Below, piece by piece: positions 5,482 to 7,568 of a stretch of DNA of 7,568 nucleotides. Each line of letters starts with the position of its first letter. Position 1 is the stretch's first letter. The position numbers were made by a program, and so were the translations under genes. The notes beneath the pieces are model-generated. The model ran no database searches, had not been told where the DNA came from, and saw only the letters and a list, made by a program, of their open reading frames with translations. Source of the stretch: an uncultured Collinsella sp. (GTDB lineage: Bacteria; Actinomycetota; Coriobacteriia; Coriobacteriales; Coriobacteriaceae); contig CATZKS010000104.1 of assembly GCA_958421035.1 (NCBI GenBank), positions 1-7,568 of the forward strand, given 5' to 3'.

Positions 5482-6696
5482 ATGGCCGATAAGATCCAGT
5501 GGGCGGGCAACACGATGCCCAAGAGCGATGACAAGCACTTGGGAATCATGAGCCTTGACCACGTGAAGAAGGCCCGTGCCTTCCACCAGTCGTTCCCCCA
5601 GTACACCGTCACTCCGCTTGCCCGCCTGGATGGCCAGGCCGCGCGCCTGGGCCTGTCCAACCTGTGCGTTAAGGACGAGAGCTATCGCTTTGGCCTCAAC
5701 GCCTTTAAGGTTCTGGGCGGTTCGTTTGCCATGGCCAACTACATTGCCGACGAGACTGGCAAGGACGTTGCCGAGTGCACCTTCGATTACCTGACCTCCG
5801 ATCAGCTTGCCAAGGACTTTGGCCAGGCTACCTTCTTTACCGCCACCGACGGCAACCATGGCCGCGGTGTGGCATGGGCTGCCAACAAGCTGGGCCAGAA
5901 GGCCGTCGTGCACATGCCCAAGGGTTCCACCAAGCCCCGCTTCGATAACATCGCTGCCGAGGGCGCCACGGTGACCATCGAAGAGGTCAACTACGACGAG
6001 TGCGTGCGCATGGCCGCCGCCGAGGCCGATGCCTGCGAGCGCGGCGTCATCGTTCAGGACACCGCCTGGGAGGGCTACGAGAAGATTCCGTCCTGGATCA
6101 TGGAGGGCTACGGCACCATGGCTTCCGAGGCTGCCGAGCAGCTGCGTGAGATGGCCATCAACCGCCCGACGCACGTCTTTGTCCAGGCTGGTGTAGGCTC
6201 GCTCGCCGGCGCCGTGGTGGGCTACTTCACCAACCTGTATCCCGATAACCCGCCCACCTTTGTCGTGGTCGAGTGCGCGCCTGCCGCCTGTCTGTACAAG
6301 GGCGCTGCCGCCGGCGACGGCGATCCGCGCATCGTGGACGGCGACATGCCCTCCATCATGGCCGGCCTGTGCTGCGGCGAGCCCAACATCCTGGGCTGGG
6401 ATATCCTGCGCAACCATACCACCGCTTTCGTGTCCTGCCCCGACTGGGTTACTGCTCGCGGCATGCGCACCCTGGGTGCTCCCGAGAAGGGTGACCCGCG
6501 CGTCATCTCCGGCGAGTCCGGCGCTGTGACCACCGGCCTGGTCGAGACCCTCATGCTCGATCCCGAGTACGCCGAGCTCAAGGAGCTCATCGGCCTGGAC
6601 AAGACGAGCTCCGTGCTCTGCTTCTCCACGGAAGGTGACACCGATCCGGATCAGTACCGTCGCATCGTCTGGGAGGGCGAATACCCCACTTGCTAA
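5482..6696 (+). CDS. dpaL: Diaminopropionate ammonia-lyase
   Basis: DpaL (YgeX) is a PLP-dependent fold-type II enzyme that converts 2,3-diaminopropionate (both enantiomers in the E. coli enzyme) into pyruvate and two ammonia in the cytoplasm. The 404-residue length matches the family (about 400). The PLP lysine is K76 in RFGLNAFKVLGG. ATDGNHGRG at 121-129 supplies D123, and VQDTAWEGYEKIP supplies D193, corresponding to the two catalytic Asp of the E. coli enzyme. AGVGSLAGA at 235-243 is the phosphate-binding loop. The C-terminal CFSTEGDTDP segment is also typical. The ATG at 5482 follows AAGGAG by eight bases. Codon use is strongly biased to GC-ending codons, suggesting high expression. ygeY follows on the same strand after 72 bases, so the two are probably co-transcribed. 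A PAS-HTH regulator lies divergently upstream. Confidence 0.95.
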   Translation: MADKIQWAGNTMPKSDDKHLGIMSLDHVKKARAFHQSFPQYTVTPLARLDGQAARLGLSNLCVKDESYRFGLNAFKVLGGSFAMANYIADETGKDVAECTFDYLTSDQLAKDFGQATFFTATDGNHGRGVAWAANKLGQKAVVHMPKGSTKPRFDNIAAEGATVTIEEVNYDECVRMAAAEADACERGVIVQDTAWEGYEKIPSWIMEGYGTMASEAAEQLREMAINRPTHVFVQAGVGSLAGAVVGYFTNLYPDNPPTFVVVECAPAACLYKGAAAGDGDPRIVDGDMPSIMAGLCCGEPNILGWDILRNHTTAFVSCPDWVTARGMRTLGAPEKGDPRVISGESGAVTTGLVETLMLDPEYAELKELIGLDKTSSVLCFSTEGDTDPDQYRRIVWEGEYPTC

Positions 6697-6701
6697 TACT
6701 G

Positions 6702-6728
6702 GGCGGAGTAAATAGGTATCGCTCCGCC
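6702..6728 (+). other. Intercistronic hairpin between dpaL and ygeY
   Basis: GGCGGAG at 6702-6708 is the exact reverse complement of CTCCGCC at 6722-6728, with a 13-base loop; one more T-G pair is possible inside. It lies just after the dpaL stop. There is no T tract after it, so full termination is unlikely. It could protect the 3' end of dpaL mRNA from decay or partly reduce read-through, setting a dpaL-to-ygeY ratio. Confidence 0.5.
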
Positions 6729-6768
6729 ACCTCACAGGTAGATCCCTTCGTATGAAAGGTTATGAACA

Positions 6769-7568
6769 ATGGCTAAAGAACTCGATTTCGACGCTATCAA
6801 GGCTGCTGCTGAGTCCCACCGTGCTGATATGACTCGTTTTCTTCGCGCAATGATTAGCCATCCCTCTGAGTCTTGCGAGGAGGGTGAGGTTGTCGCCTGC
6901 ATCAAGGCCGAGATGGAGAACCTCGGCTATGACGAGGTCAAGGTCGACGGCCTGGGCAACGTTATGGGCTTTATGGGCGAGGGCGACAAGATTATCGCCA
7001 TCGACTCCCACATCGACACCGTCGGCATCGGCAACATCGAGAACTGGGACGCCGATCCCTATGAGGGCTACGAGACCGACGAGATCATCTACGGCCGCGG
7101 CGGCTCCGACCAGGAGGGTGGCATGGCTTCTGCTACCTACGCTGCCAAGATGATGAAGGACATGGGCCTTATCCCCGAGGGCTACAAGATCATGGTCGTC
7201 GGTACCGTCCAGGAAGAAGACTGCGACGGCATGTGCTGGCAGTACATCTACAACAAGGACGGCATTAAGCCCGAGTTCGTCATTTCCACCGAGCCCACCG
7301 ACGGCGGCATCTATCGCGGTCACCGCGGCCGTATGGAGATCCGCGTCGACGTTCACGGCACCTCCTGCCACGGCTCCGCTCCCGACCGCGGCGACAACGC
7401 CATCTACAAGATGGCCGACATCATCGCCGACGTCCGCGCCCTCAACAACAACGGCTGCGACGAGTCGACCGACATCAAGGGCCTCGTCAAGATGCTCGAC
7501 CCCAAGTACAACCCCGAGCACTTCGAGGACGCCCGCTTCCTGGGCCGCGGCACCTGCACCGTCAGCCA
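6769..7568 (+). CDS. ygeY: YgeY-family M20 metallohydrolase (3' end outside window)
   Basis: The first 266 residues of a protein whose family is usually about 400 long. It belongs to the M20 di-zinc hydrolases, annotated as YgeY-type selenium-metabolism hydrolases because of genome co-occurrence. The metal and catalytic residues are all visible: H81 and D83 in IDSHIDTVG, bridging D114 in GRGGSDQEGG, catalytic E149 and metal-ligand E150 in VQEEDCDG, and E175 in ISTEPTDGG. The dimerisation-domain segment GTSCHGSAPDRGDNAIYKM follows, with H201. The exact substrate is not established; an amide or dipeptide-like compound feeding DpaL is likely. The ATG at 6769 follows AAAGG at 6755-6759 by nine bases. 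Two nearer ATGs, at 6752 and 6762, are out of frame. It lies 72 bases after dpaL, matching the ygeX-ygeY order of E. coli. Confidence 0.93.
   Translation, partial: MAKELDFDAIKAAAESHRADMTRFLRAMISHPSESCEEGEVVACIKAEMENLGYDEVKVDGLGNVMGFMGEGDKIIAIDSHIDTVGIGNIENWDADPYEGYETDEIIYGRGGSDQEGGMASATYAAKMMKDMGLIPEGYKIMVVGTVQEEDCDGMCWQYIYNKDGIKPEFVISTEPTDGGIYRGHRGRMEIRVDVHGTSCHGSAPDRGDNAIYKMADIIADVRALNNNGCDESTDIKGLVKMLDPKYNPEHFEDARFLGRGTCTVS

Noticed and set aside
5350..6735. A 461-codon open frame on the minus strand opposite dpaL
   Set aside because: dpaL on the plus strand is unmistakable. The minus frame is open only because high-GC codon bias removes stops, and its Gly/Val/His/Ala-rich translation is typical of such antisense frames.
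6760..7521. A 253-codon open frame on the minus strand opposite ygeY
   Set aside because: Same cause: an antisense artefact of a high-GC gene, with a Val/Asp/Ala/Gly-rich translation and no recognisable motif.

Overview
The window looks like chromosomal DNA of a gut actinobacterium of the class Coriobacteriia, most likely Collinsella or a close relative. This rests on fairly high-GC coding regions, strong GC-ending codon preference in the catabolic genes, and overall resemblance of the proteins to Coriobacteriia families as I remember them. No rRNA or marker gene is present to prove it.

Left part (1-1267): the last 37 codons of an unidentified gene, then a type IV toxin-antitoxin locus of the AbiE kind. 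The antitoxin gene abiEi (184-711) looks intact and has an inverted repeat laid directly over its start codon. The toxin gene abiEii (708-1267) is broken. Its N-terminal half ends early at 1031, and the expected C-terminal part continues in another frame to 1267, with the middle of the protein missing. The junction looks like a deletion between short similar sequences.

Middle part (1268-3440): a small minus-strand hypothetical gene (1290-1712), then about 370 bases without a convincing gene. This stretch holds two structured elements: a 14-bp perfect inverted repeat with a nested stem (1860-1907), and four direct repeats at an exact 33-bp period (1933-2043). The array lies just upstream of a 440-residue ATPase (2081-3403) of the AAA_14/DUF4143 type, which carries a PD-(D/E)XK-like C-terminal motif. 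The array is the best candidate in the window for an undescribed regulatory or target element.

Right part (3441-7568): on the minus strand, a YheO/DauR-like PAS-HTH regulator (4551-5204), followed by a single-span membrane protein with a long disordered proline/alanine-rich and acidic region (3441-4427). Divergent from the regulator, across a 277-base control region, are dpaL (ygeX, diaminopropionate ammonia-lyase, 5482-6696) and ygeY (M20-family hydrolase, from 6769 and running off the end). Together these look like an amino-acid catabolic unit. YgeY would hydrolyse an amide or peptide-like substrate, DpaL would convert 2,3-diaminopropionate to pyruvate and ammonia, and the divergent regulator would control the pair. 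The order of the steps and the regulation are inferred from gene context.
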